Positions 6,463 through 13,263 of a stretch of 32,865 nucleotides of DNA are shown here, in pieces. The DNA comes from a virus. The stretch's first letter is position 1. The number at the start of each line of letters is the position of its first letter. The translations under genes were made by a program, and so were the position numbers. The stretch lies in the IMG/VR virus record IMGVR_UViG_3300020203_000060, positions 1-32,865 of that record. The stretch is one strand, 5' to 3'. The notes under the pieces were generated by a model, which saw only the letters and a program-made list of their open reading frames with translations, ran no database searches and was not told where the DNA came from.

Positions 6463-6640
6463 AACAATATAAGAAGTTTCGGAAGAGTTAATAAAAGCAA
6501 CTGGAAGGCTGTTAGAAGATTCTTACGTAATCTCCGAGCCAAGAAGAATGAGACAGTTTTCAGCAATTCATGCAGAGATTGTGCTAGAAACACTAATGAG
6601 GGTTAGGAAGTTTATTTTAAAAGAAGAAGAGGAAATATGA
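6443..6640 (+). pseudogene. family F copy 2, interrupted by one stop codon
   Basis: A full family F frame from ATG 6443 to TGA 6638-6640 is intact except for TAA at 6470-6472. The frame reads TEKPVRTI-stop-EVSEELIKATG, and the double-length copy at 6975 has KPVKTIEEVLEYL at this place, so one GAA to TAA change explains the defect. The rest stays open for 55 codons, ends VRKFILKEEEEI, and keeps the ATGA overlap with the next gene. TAA is a normal stop elsewhere in this genome, so recoding is unlikely. A recent mutation or a sequence error fits. Confidence 0.75.
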
Positions 6641-6978
6641 ACAAAAAGAAATCAGTTAAAAATATTGAGGACGCATTAGCTTGTGTTACCGAAGAAGTTG
6701 ATGTCGTGGAGTACAGGAAGAGCCTATTGTCCGCACTAAAGAAAGTTGGGAAGTTTATTTTAAGCAAAGAGGGATCTTATTTTAAGGATTATAAAAATAA
6801 ACCAGTTAAAACAGCCGAGGAAATATTAGAATATATTAGAAAAGAAATTGCTAGGAACAATAAAGAAATAAGCACCGATCGTTTTAGCCAAGGCGACTTT
6901 TTTATGGCTTATAGTAAGGGCATTGAGGACGCATTAAGATATTCCAAGAATTTTATTTTAGGAGAAGGCGAATCATGA
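6637..6978 (+). CDS. family F double-length protein, copy 3 (113 aa)
   Basis: Looks like two family F units in one frame. Residues 1-46 (KKKSVKNIEDALACVTEEV ... KVGKFILSKEG) form one shortened unit. Residues 55-113 (KPVKTAEEILEYIRKEI, DFFMAYSKGIEDAL, KNFILGEGES) form a complete unit. This suggests in-frame joining of neighbouring copies. It overlaps both neighbours by ATGA. Function unknown; the doubling could make a built-in dimer. Confidence 0.72.
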   Translation: MNKKKSVKNIEDALACVTEEVDVVEYRKSLLSALKKVGKFILSKEGSYFKDYKNKPVKTAEEILEYIRKEIARNNKEISTDRFSQGDFFMAYSKGIEDALRYSKNFILGEGES

Positions 6979-7358
6979 AAGAAAATAAACCAGTTAAGAC
7001 AGCAGAGGAAACTGAAAAAAAATTAGATGAGCTATTCCTTGAGTTGCGAGAGATTAATAATGTTTTTGCAGCAGCAAGGAAGGATCTAAAACCGCTAGGA
7101 GAGGAATACAGCGAGAGGTTGATAAGAACGCAAGAAATATGCGAAGAAATAACAGAGCTAAAGAAGCCGCTAGTCGAATACTTAAAAAAACCAGTTAAAA
7201 CCATAGAAGAAGTATTGGAATATTTAGACAAAGAAATGGAGGCGGTGATAAGGGGAAAGGTCAAGCGTCCAAGTAGCGACAACGAAACGCACACCGATGG
7301 CGAGCTTATGGCTTTGGAATTTGTCAGAGAATTTATTTTAGGACAAGGCGAGGAATGA
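6975..7358 (+). CDS. family F double-length protein, copy 4 (127 aa)
   Basis: Contains two KPVKT starts, ENKPVKTAEETEKKLDELF near residue 3 and KKPVKTIEEVLEYLDKEM near residue 71, so it is another joined pair. The first unit has lost the FILG ending and become a charged coiled coil (about residues 10-65); the second is complete and ends FVREFILGQGEE. It starts behind AGGAGAAGG and overlaps neighbours by ATGA. Function unknown. Confidence 0.72.
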   Translation: MKENKPVKTAEETEKKLDELFLELREINNVFAAARKDLKPLGEEYSERLIRTQEICEEITELKKPLVEYLKKPVKTIEEVLEYLDKEMEAVIRGKVKRPSSDNETHTDGELMALEFVREFILGQGEE

Positions 7359-7591
7359 AAAAAACACTATTAAAACTACTTAACAAACTAGGACTCTACA
7401 CATCGGCGCAATTGAAGAAGCTACGCGATCAGAATTATTCGGCCTTAAAGCTTATAATTGATCAAGCTTTTACGATGAGGGCTCAAGCTTCTACCATACG
7501 AACGCAAAAGGAGCAGATAGAAACCTTAAAAGAAGATCTAGACAGAGAAGAACGAATGCAGCGAGAACAAGAAGAAATGGACGGAATGTAA
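7355..7591 (+). CDS. small coiled-coil protein (78 aa)
   Basis: Overlaps the previous gene by ATGA, with AGGCGAGGA before the start. The N-terminus is basic (MKKTLLKLLNKLGLYTSAQL), followed by a continuous charged helix rich in Gln, Glu and Arg to the end. No membrane segment. The pattern suggests a small oligomeric coiled-coil adaptor. No family recognised. Confidence 0.65.
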   Translation: MKKTLLKLLNKLGLYTSAQLKKLRDQNYSALKLIIDQAFTMRAQASTIRTQKEQIETLKEDLDREERMQREQEEMDGM

Positions 7592-7593
7592 AA

Positions 7594-7833
7594 ATGAAAA
7601 ACTCACAGAAAACGATTAATAAACTTTGGGATCAGGTAAAAGAAAGCTACTCACAGGAAGGATCCGATCTAAAGAAAGATAAAGCATTGTTTATACAAGG
7701 AGTAGACTTTGGCATAGCGCACTGCTTAAGCACACTAGATCTTAAAAGATTTATCTTAGCAGCAAGCAATCCCGGAGTTTCTGCACAATTAACCGCAGCG
7801 TTGGTGCTGCTTAAAGAGGAATTAGAAAAATGA
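7594..7833 (+). CDS. hypothetical helical protein (79 aa)
   Basis: Starts two bases after the previous stop. It appears all-helical, with a central FIQGVDFGIAHCLSTLDLKR stretch and an Ala/Leu-rich helix near the end. The FxxGxxxGIxxxL spacing faintly recalls the second half of family F (GYSTGITDTL), but the start differs and no firm relation is claimed. It overlaps the next gene by ATGA. Confidence 0.65.
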   Translation: MKNSQKTINKLWDQVKESYSQEGSDLKKDKALFIQGVDFGIAHCLSTLDLKRFILAASNPGVSAQLTAALVLLKEELEK

Positions 7834-8156
7834 GTCAATTAATATTAGACCTATACCCAGTTAGCCCGGGATTTAAAAGAGAAGGTACCTCCGAGCTATC
7901 AGCAAAGCAATCCTCTTGTAATTCTAGAAAGCTTCAAGCTCTAGTTTTACATCAACTAGAAAGAAGCGATTTAACAGCGGATGAGTGCGCCTTTAGACTC
8001 GGAGAAGATAAGTTGTCAATCAGACCAAGATTTTCAGAGCTGCAAGCAATGGATCTTATAGTAGAAACGGATTTAAGACGAAAAAACGAATCAGGGAAAT
8101 CAGCAATAGTATGGAAAATAAAACGCGCCGCTGTGAATATTGTGGTGACAGAGTAA
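7830..8156 (+). CDS. winged-helix DNA-binding-like protein (108 aa)
   Basis: Residues 38-98 fit a winged-helix pattern common in short phage proteins: LVLHQLERSDLTADECAFRL (first helices), SIRPRFSELQAMDLIVE (recognition helix), and a wing ending SGKSAIVWKI. The first 35 residues are a Ser-rich leader. Such proteins are often annotated as helix-turn-helix regulators or replication-linked proteins; which applies here cannot be told. It lies near the end of the early block, just before a possible zinc-finger frame and a nuclease. Confidence 0.72.
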   Translation: MSQLILDLYPVSPGFKREGTSELSAKQSSCNSRKLQALVLHQLERSDLTADECAFRLGEDKLSIRPRFSELQAMDLIVETDLRRKNESGKSAIVWKIKRAAVNIVVTE

Positions 8157-8353
8157 ACAGTGAGAAAAAGAAGCTAGGCTCAGATAGAATCTTCACATGT
8201 CAGAAGGCTTTATGTTTAAATAACTATATAGAGGAAAAATCTATATATGAGCATAAACCGATACAACCCCCAGACCGACAAAGCCCAAAAAGACATAGTT
8301 TTAGCATTAAGGAAGCTCGGATATTCGGTGGAAATAATAAAACTACCGCTTGA
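8111..8353 (+). CDS. possible zinc-finger small protein (80 aa), overlaps both neighbours
   Basis: C8, C11, C30 and C35 are spaced like a small zinc ribbon (RRCEYCGDR ... TCQKALC). The frame overlaps the previous gene by 46 bases and the next by 107, and its ribosome site is weak, so support rests on the cysteine pattern and on filling the otherwise empty 8157-8246. The C-terminal part lies wholly over the nuclease frame and is low in recognisable structure. It may be translated by coupling, or be chance. Confidence 0.45.
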   Translation: MENKTRRCEYCGDRVNSEKKKLGSDRIFTCQKALCLNNYIEEKSIYEHKPIQPPDRQSPKRHSFSIKEARIFGGNNKTTA

Positions 8354-8537
8354 TTTATTAATCGGCAAAAATGGAATTAACGTTTTAATAGAAATTAAGA
8401 ATCCAAAAGCTGTAGGTCAAACTGCTGGGAAGTTGAGCGAGAAGCAAGAGAAGTTTTTTCAAACTTGGCAAGGTCAGTGCGCTGTGGCTTCAAGCATTGA
8501 GGAAGTGCTGATAAATTTAAAAGCCCTAGGGGTTTAG
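8247..8537 (+). CDS. VRR-NUC-type PD-(D/E)XK nuclease (96 aa)
   Basis: A compact phage VRR-NUC domain. D36 in LPLDLLIG and E49-x-K51 in VLIEIKNP form the PD-(D/E)XK metal-binding and catalytic set, and the C-terminal helix with LSEKQEKFFQTW and the AVASSIEEVL ending match the family. Stand-alone VRR-NUC proteins act on branched or flapped DNA and are common in phage replication/recombination modules. Here it may serve the RecT-like system, which lacks a visible exonuclease. It starts behind GAGGAAAAA and ends with its TAG directly against the last late gene on the other strand. Confidence 0.85.
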   Translation: MSINRYNPQTDKAQKDIVLALRKLGYSVEIIKLPLDLLIGKNGINVLIEIKNPKAVGQTAGKLSEKQEKFFQTWQGQCAVASSIEEVLINLKALGV

Positions 8538-8750
8538 TTACTTAACCGTAAGGCGTTTATTCTGAGAGAAAAGACGCCGCAAAATAATCAATACACCGCC
8601 CACACTAGAAACTATAGCTGCCACTTGTGGGGTTAATATTGGCGTCACTTGCTCAACTAAATTGGGTAATTCTGCTACAATCAATGGGATGAAAGTTAGA
8701 AGAGAGCTCCAAATTGTAACACTTTGCACTACTGGTTTTGTTGTTGTCAT
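8538..8750 (-). CDS. holin-like small membrane protein (70 aa)
   Basis: Last gene of the left-reading block. It shows a short polar N-terminus (TTTKPVVQSVTIWSSLL), two hydrophobic helices (about residues 13-30 and 42-58) separated by a Glu/Pro/Gln turn, and a basic tail (RRLFSQNKRLTVK). This layout is typical of the two-helix phage lysis-associated membrane proteins that start with a T-x-W motif. It is likely a holin or holin-like protein making lesions in the inner membrane, but sequence alone cannot prove it. No strong ribosome site is seen. Confidence 0.65.
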   Translation of the reverse strand: MTTTKPVVQSVTIWSSLLTFIPLIVAELPNLVEQVTPILTPQVAAIVSSVGGVLIILRRLFSQNKRLTVK

Positions 8751-8792
8751 ATATTAAAATCTTACAATGTTTTTAGAAATCTGTTAATAGTG

Positions 8793-9362
8793 CTATTTTG
8801 TACCCCTTCGAGGAAGGTCGTTATAAAGCTCTACTAGCGTATTTATAGCCGCATTGTAGCTAACACCCGAAAACTTAACTAAAACGTCTCTAGCGTAATC
8901 CTCGAACGTCTGAGCGACTATTAAAGAGCACTTGCGAATTTCTTCATTGCTCGAATTATCCATCAAAAACCTGCGCTTGGAATAATAACGAATTGAAAAC
9001 TCTTCTACCAAAGTACTATTAAAACACTGCAAGTCATGAGGTCTAAGTCTGTCCTGTATCTGCAAAAATCTTCTCCCCTGTCCTCTATTAGTAAACTCAT
9101 GCTCTAAAATAATTGGGTGATACTCAACTATCGTGTCCTTAATTCTAAAATCTGCCGTTGACTTATTTAACAACGGCACTTGAAATGTTTCCCCAGCCAC
9201 ACATTGCCAGTTAGGAATTAATCTTTCATTGGCTAGCGCACAAGCTGCCTCAGAATACGATGCAAATTGAATTTTTTTTTCTGCAAAACTAGGGAAAAGG
9301 GAAGTCTCAAGAAGCGTTTTTTCATATAATCCATTTCTTAGAGAAACTTCAATCTTTGCCAT
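8793..9362 (-). CDS. hypothetical protein, possible nuclease-like fold (189 aa)
   Basis: Not firmly recognised. Residues ~60-95 contain DFRIKDTIVEYHPIILEHEF, where an acidic residue followed by a beta strand and VEYHP resembles the core of PD-(D/E)XK nucleases; a matching lysine was not found, so catalysis is uncertain. A basic helical part (RRFLQIQDRLRPHD, YYSKRRFLMD) follows. It starts directly after the stop of the upstream gene (TAATATG). It sits among lysis and tail genes, which does not settle its role. Confidence 0.6.
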   Translation of the reverse strand: MAKIEVSLRNGLYEKTLLETSLFPSFAEKKIQFASYSEAACALANERLIPNWQCVAGETFQVPLLNKSTADFRIKDTIVEYHPIILEHEFTNRGQGRRFLQIQDRLRPHDLQCFNSTLVEEFSIRYYSKRRFLMDNSSNEEIRKCSLIVAQTFEDYARDVLVKFSGVSYNAAINTLVELYNDLPRRGTK

Positions 9363-9363
9363 A

Positions 9364-10419
9364 TTATTTTGGTCTGCTTCTCAAGTACCCATCAATTAAA
9401 GGTAATCTTCTACTACCTGAGCGAATTTCAATCAGAGCTGAACCTGTATTTTTTACCGCCTTATCAGCTATTTCTACTGCATACTTGCCTGAGTAATATC
9501 TTCTGCCTTTAGGCGTATCTTTGTGGTCTGGTAAAACTCTTCGCATCGTGTCAATTTTATTTCCTTTCGAGTCAAACACTTCTGCAATTCTATCTCCCCC
9601 ACCCTTACCTATGATTACTAATAATTTATTATCCTTAGTAGGTGGCTTAGCTCCGTGGTCATCAGAAAAAGTTTTGAGCAAGTCTTCTTTATTGTAAGAC
9701 TGTACGCCTTCTCTGACTTTCAAACTCATTCTGTACCCTCTCAAGTAATTAACCTCTGGGAAATGTTTTCTCTGGTCTCTTGCTGCTGGGTCTTTAATCG
9801 CATCCCACTTACCGTTATGGCGAGAACCCCACGCTCTAATATGTCTAGCTGTTGCATATTTAATTAAAACTTTCTGCATGTCAGCATCAACCATAGCCTC
9901 AGGATGTCTTTTGTTTCCTCCGAATCCATCTAAGGAAACGGTATACTCGCCTCTTGGCGCTGATGGTAATCTCGCAGTAGTTTCAATATGTATCTCTGTA
10001 CATATCCCATCTATCTGCTCGCCTCTACCCCAAATGGAATTAACCATTACGCAAGAGGGCGCAATACGTTTCAATTCATTAAATATAGGAATCATAACCC
10101 TTCTAGGATGCTGATGTTCGCAGAACGGAGAAATCATTATTATGTTAGTAGGGTAAGCGTTTGCGATGTACTCGCAGAATTTAGCATCTTTATAAATCTG
10201 AGGTAAATTCTTTTTTAAATCGTATCTATGCGAACTATCAAACGGAGCCAAGTGATCTACTATTTCAAAAAACTTTCTTGACTTTGCAAATTCTTCTAAG
10301 GCTTTAGAACCGTCTCCAAATGTTCTATGAAACAATCCAAGAACATCGCCTGGGTATGCTGCTGCAATGACTTCTTTAATATATTTTGGTGCGGCTAATG
10401 CATCGTTTCCTATTCTCAT
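9364..10419 (-). CDS. hypothetical late protein, possible TIM-barrel-like enzyme (351 aa)
   Basis: Well-supported start behind TTGGAG. The N-terminal 225 residues alternate strands and helices (NIIMISPFCEHQHPRR, SCVMVNSIWGRGEQID, YTVSLDGFGGNKRHP, HIRAWGSRHNGKW) in a way that suggests a barrel-like enzyme. The C-terminal ~110 residues carry a Gly-rich strand (LLVIIGKGGGDRIAEVFDSK) and many basic residues. Its place between an XhlA-like protein and a holin-like protein makes a cell-wall hydrolase or tail-spike role possible. No catalytic motif of known endolysins is seen, so this is speculation. Confidence 0.6.
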   Translation of the reverse strand: MRIGNDALAAPKYIKEVIAAAYPGDVLGLFHRTFGDGSKALEEFAKSRKFFEIVDHLAPFDSSHRYDLKKNLPQIYKDAKFCEYIANAYPTNIIMISPFCEHQHPRRVMIPIFNELKRIAPSCVMVNSIWGRGEQIDGICTEIHIETTARLPSAPRGEYTVSLDGFGGNKRHPEAMVDADMQKVLIKYATARHIRAWGSRHNGKWDAIKDPAARDQRKHFPEVNYLRGYRMSLKVREGVQSYNKEDLLKTFSDDHGAKPPTKDNKLLVIIGKGGGDRIAEVFDSKGNKIDTMRRVLPDHKDTPKGRRYYSGKYAVEIADKAVKNTGSALIEIRSGSRRLPLIDGYLRSRPK

Positions 10420-10420
10420 T

Positions 10421-10633
10421 TTATTTACTCCAAAGATGACTAATTAACCAACCCATACACGTGCCTACTACCGACCACACTACAATTAAAATCCGTATTT
10501 GTGCAGCCTGTATATTTTTATAATCTTCCAAAATTCTAATCTTGTCATGCAATTCCTCAGTGGCAAACTTGTTTTCTTCTAACTGCGAAACCACTAGCCT
10601 TTTGTAAAACTCCCACCCCTCTTCTTCTGTCAT
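10421..10633 (-). CDS. XhlA-like coiled coil plus membrane anchor protein (70 aa)
   Basis: A charged helix (about residues 12-43, with LEENKFATEELHDKIRILED) leads into one hydrophobic segment (about 47-66, ILIVVWSVVGTCMGWLI). This matches the layout of XhlA/hemolysin-type phage proteins that sit in the inner membrane and assist holin-driven lysis. AAAGGAGATC precedes the start by about ten bases. The start lies 77 bases inside the upstream gene, in another frame. Confidence 0.65.
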   Translation of the reverse strand: MTEEEGWEFYKRLVVSQLEENKFATEELHDKIRILEDYKNIQAAQIRILIVVWSVVGTCMGWLISHLWSK

Positions 10634-10790
10634 TTTCTATGATCTCCTTTAATTTCTGCAACGCATTTTCTTCGTGCCGATAGTCTGCCAGCATCGCCTT
10701 TAAAGCTGTGAGTCTGTCGCAAGCAACAATTGGATCCCCCACTTTATAAGTTGTTCCAATCGCGTGTTTTAATTTTAGTAATGTATTCAT
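10557..10790 (-). CDS. hypothetical protein overlapping the XhlA-like gene (77 aa)
   Basis: Begins MNTLLKLKHAIGTTYKVGDP at ATG 10790, two bases after the previous stop; a TTG at 10796 is the only alternative. The first 50 residues look like a normal helical protein (RLTALKAMLADYRHEEN). The last ~25 (DRRRGVGVLQKASGFAVRRK) lie over the start of the XhlA-like gene in another frame and are unusually basic. Either the overlap is real, as in some lysis cassettes, or a frame error has extended the end. No family recognised. Confidence 0.55.
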   Translation of the reverse strand: MNTLLKLKHAIGTTYKVGDPIVACDRLTALKAMLADYRHEENALQKLKEIIENDRRRGVGVLQKASGFAVRRKQVCH

Positions 10791-10792
10791 AA

Positions 10793-11176
10793 TCAAGGTG
10801 TGTATTGCACGTATCGCATGTTTAAATATAAAGTTCCGCCATTGGTAAGGTTAGTTCTTAGATTCTCACTTAAAACGCTTTCAAATAAACCCGATTCAGA
10901 AAATTGAAACTCTTTCCCTGACTGAATTGAATCAAAATACCCCGACCACTTAGCCCCCCCTGTTGCGGAATTAAGCTCTACGTAAGCTTGCGTTGCGGTC
11001 GTAGAAAACCATAAAGACAGTACCCGAATAACTTGTCCAGATATTCCAGTAATTGCCGTTACGATAGTAACAGGTGCAACAAAGATATAGGTAGCCACAT
11101 GCGTTTGGACAGGAACCACTTCTTCCGATCCATTTCTGATATTTAAAAAAACTCCATCTCTATAAACTAATGCCAT
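10793..11176 (-). CDS. hypothetical virion-type protein (127 aa)
   Basis: Beta-rich and Thr/Ser-rich, without signal peptide or clear membrane span (the VAPVTIVTAITGISG stretch is only moderately hydrophobic). The composition (VRVLSLWFSTTATQAYVELN, GTLYLNMRYVQYTP) resembles small virion or tail accessory proteins. It follows the transglycosylase gene with AAGG seven bases before the start. No family is recognised, so the structural role is inferred from place and composition. Confidence 0.65.
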   Translation of the reverse strand: MALVYRDGVFLNIRNGSEEVVPVQTHVATYIFVAPVTIVTAITGISGQVIRVLSLWFSTTATQAYVELNSATGGAKWSGYFDSIQSGKEFQFSESGLFESVLSENLRTNLTNGGTLYLNMRYVQYTP

Positions 11177-11178
11177 TT

Positions 11179-13263
11179 TTAAACCTTAATATTTCTTACT
11201 TTACTAGCCGCATCTGCCTTAGTGATAATGCCGTCTTTATCTTTGTCTAAACCTTTATTTTGCTTATACGCAATAGTACCTTCTCTAAATAAAACATAAT
11301 CAGAATCTTTCCCGACGGCTTTTGGATATAACACCGCCATATATAAATCATCTAAGTTTTTTATTTTATTCTTATACGGCTCTAGATGTTTCTGCACTAA
11401 ATCCAACTGTTCCGTTGGTGTCATTTTTTCCAAAATAGAAATTGCTTCCGCCCCTGTTTCTGTTCCTAATAATCCTTTAGCAGTCGCAGGCATAAACTGT
11501 ATTAATCCAGTAGCCCCCGATCCTGCTTTGTTCTTTTGAGCACTATCAAAACTACCGCCTGTTTCAAAGTTCATAACTTTTAATAAATCCTTATGATCTA
11601 TTCCTAGATCATTAGATATTTCTTTGACTCTCGGTAGAAATGTTTCGTCTGGTTTAACCACTGTAGCCTCTTGTTTTGTTGGGTTTTTAAAAACTTCTTG
11701 AATAATATTCTTACTAGAATTATCGTTGTAATCCATAGGCTGCACTGTATCTTGGTCTAGAGCTTGCGCCGTCAAACTTCCCGACGATAGCCCTGGTGTA
11801 TATTTTCTCGCTCTGGCTCCTGCATTTAAAACCTTACCACCCACGTCAGACAATCCACCAAAGACCTCACCTATTACGGACATGCCCTTTTCTGATCTAC
11901 TGGCTGCTAAAAGAGGGGCAAGCGCCATCTCGCTAATTCCTGGCATTTCTTTCCCTAGTAAAATAGGTACCCCAGCCCCCCCAGTGGTTGCTCCGCTTCT
12001 TATTATTTTATCGGTTATCATCTCAGGAGCAAAATCTTTTGATACCTTGCTTGAATAAGTATTCTGCAAAGTTTGAAGATCTCCAAACTCTTTATTTAAA
12101 GCTGTAAACTCGTCCGCTCTGGCTGTGCTTCCCAACTTAGAGGCTATCTTTCTTTCTGATAGCTCCTTTAAGTCTGTTCTAAGTGCTGTTTGTAACGATG
12201 CAACATAAGGAGTAAATTGCGAAGTTGCGCCAACATTATTTAAGTATCTCTTTTCATCTAATATCTGCTTTACCGTTCCTGCTTCTCTTATATTTTTTGT
12301 GATTCCAGAAATGCGACTTGTTAATTCATCTTTAACCGCCTTATGCTCTGCACTTCCTGGGCTAAAGTTTTCAAGATATTTATAAGCATTTGGAAAATCT
12401 GATTGAGTAGTAACCCAAACTTTCTTGCCAACAGTGTCAGCCTCATCCGCTATTTTTGTAAGGTTTTCAAATTTAGTATTTTTAGCATTTTCTAAAGTTA
12501 AAATTCTCTCAAGCCCTGATTGTCCTGGCTCTATTAACCCGTCATCTGCCGCCTTTGTTACTTGCCTAATTATCTCTGGCTCTTTTAACTTTAGTTTAGT
12601 GTTCATTTTAGATCGAACACTTTTCTTAACGTCCATGCCGTCAATTCCTAGAGACTTTAATTTAAATTGCTCTGAGAAATCACCTAGTTTATTAACTAGT
12701 GGCTTTGCTACTTTGCCAACAGTGCCGAACAAACTTTGAACAATACCTGATAAAACACCGCTATTATTTGCCTGTTGTACACGATCTTCTTCTCCTGACA
12801 AATAACCTGTTACGGTACCAGTGCCTATAGCACCTAAAATCTTACCGCCAAAAGTTTTAGCAATTCCCCCAGGAGTAGCCAAGGAACCACCCACCTCTGT
12901 TAGTGTGCCTAATATTGGATTAGCTTGTTTAAAATCTTTAACTGAGCTTCTAGCCTCAAACAGCCCTTGATCGTAACCTGCGCCGTAATTACCGCCGCCT
13001 AACATAGACTCTACGCCTGCCACTGCTCCCTCTACCTCATCTGCTCCCCCAAGAGTCAGCCCTTGTAGGATACTTCTAGCCCCTCCCAATATGTTTTGTT
13101 TGGTGCTTAAAGTTGGAACACTATCTGCAAAATCCTGCTCAGAAAAAACTCTTGTCGCAGCTCTTGGAGTACTTAGCCCAATAGTACCTAGATCAGTGAT
13201 AACCCTCGCCGAAGACTGAGAAGCTCCATCTGCAAAATCTTGTTCGGAAAAAACGCGAGCCAT
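11179..13263 (-). CDS. ejection protein with lytic transglycosylase domain (694 aa)
   Basis: A large internal virion protein. The C-terminal part (about residues 550-660) is an SLT-type lytic transglycosylase: E567 in NFETGGSFD is the likely catalytic glutamate, followed by GATGLIQFMPATA. Such domains let short-tailed phages cut the peptidoglycan during DNA entry. After it, DKDKDGIITKAD at 673-684 is a canonical EF-hand-like calcium loop, known at the end of related phage lysozyme-like proteins. Residues ~60-180 are Gly-rich, and the middle is helical. The N-terminus repeats RVFSEQDFAD (3-12 and 38-47). Strong AGAGG ribosome site. Confidence 0.85.
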   Translation of the reverse strand: MARVFSEQDFADGASQSSARVITDLGTIGLSTPRAATRVFSEQDFADSVPTLSTKQNILGGARSILQGLTLGGADEVEGAVAGVESMLGGGNYGAGYDQGLFEARSSVKDFKQANPILGTLTEVGGSLATPGGIAKTFGGKILGAIGTGTVTGYLSGEEDRVQQANNSGVLSGIVQSLFGTVGKVAKPLVNKLGDFSEQFKLKSLGIDGMDVKKSVRSKMNTKLKLKEPEIIRQVTKAADDGLIEPGQSGLERILTLENAKNTKFENLTKIADEADTVGKKVWVTTQSDFPNAYKYLENFSPGSAEHKAVKDELTSRISGITKNIREAGTVKQILDEKRYLNNVGATSQFTPYVASLQTALRTDLKELSERKIASKLGSTARADEFTALNKEFGDLQTLQNTYSSKVSKDFAPEMITDKIIRSGATTGGAGVPILLGKEMPGISEMALAPLLAASRSEKGMSVIGEVFGGLSDVGGKVLNAGARARKYTPGLSSGSLTAQALDQDTVQPMDYNDNSSKNIIQEVFKNPTKQEATVVKPDETFLPRVKEISNDLGIDHKDLLKVMNFETGGSFDSAQKNKAGSGATGLIQFMPATAKGLLGTETGAEAISILEKMTPTEQLDLVQKHLEPYKNKIKNLDDLYMAVLYPKAVGKDSDYVLFREGTIAYKQNKGLDKDKDGIITKADAASKVRNIKV
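13123..13152 (-). repeat. RVFSEQDFAD-coding repeat, second copy
   Basis: Encodes residues 38-47 (RVFSEQDFAD) of the transglycosylase ejection protein. The same ten residues occur at 3-12, encoded at 13228-13257 with several synonymous differences, so selection has kept the peptide while the DNA drifted. Confidence 0.8.
13228..13257 (-). repeat. RVFSEQDFAD-coding repeat, first copy
   Basis: Encodes residues 3-12 of the transglycosylase ejection protein, at its extreme N-terminus. Pairs with 13123-13152. A doubled short motif at the end of an internal virion protein could be a packaging or docking signal (inference). Confidence 0.8.

Noticed and set aside
6443-6640. Stop-codon reassignment (TAA read as an amino acid)
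   Set aside because: TAA ends many intact genes here, including ssb, and only this one frame is interrupted.
2776-7358. CRISPR-like or simple tandem repeat array
   Set aside because: Repeats are diverged coding paralogues with different lengths, not short identical repeats with spacers.
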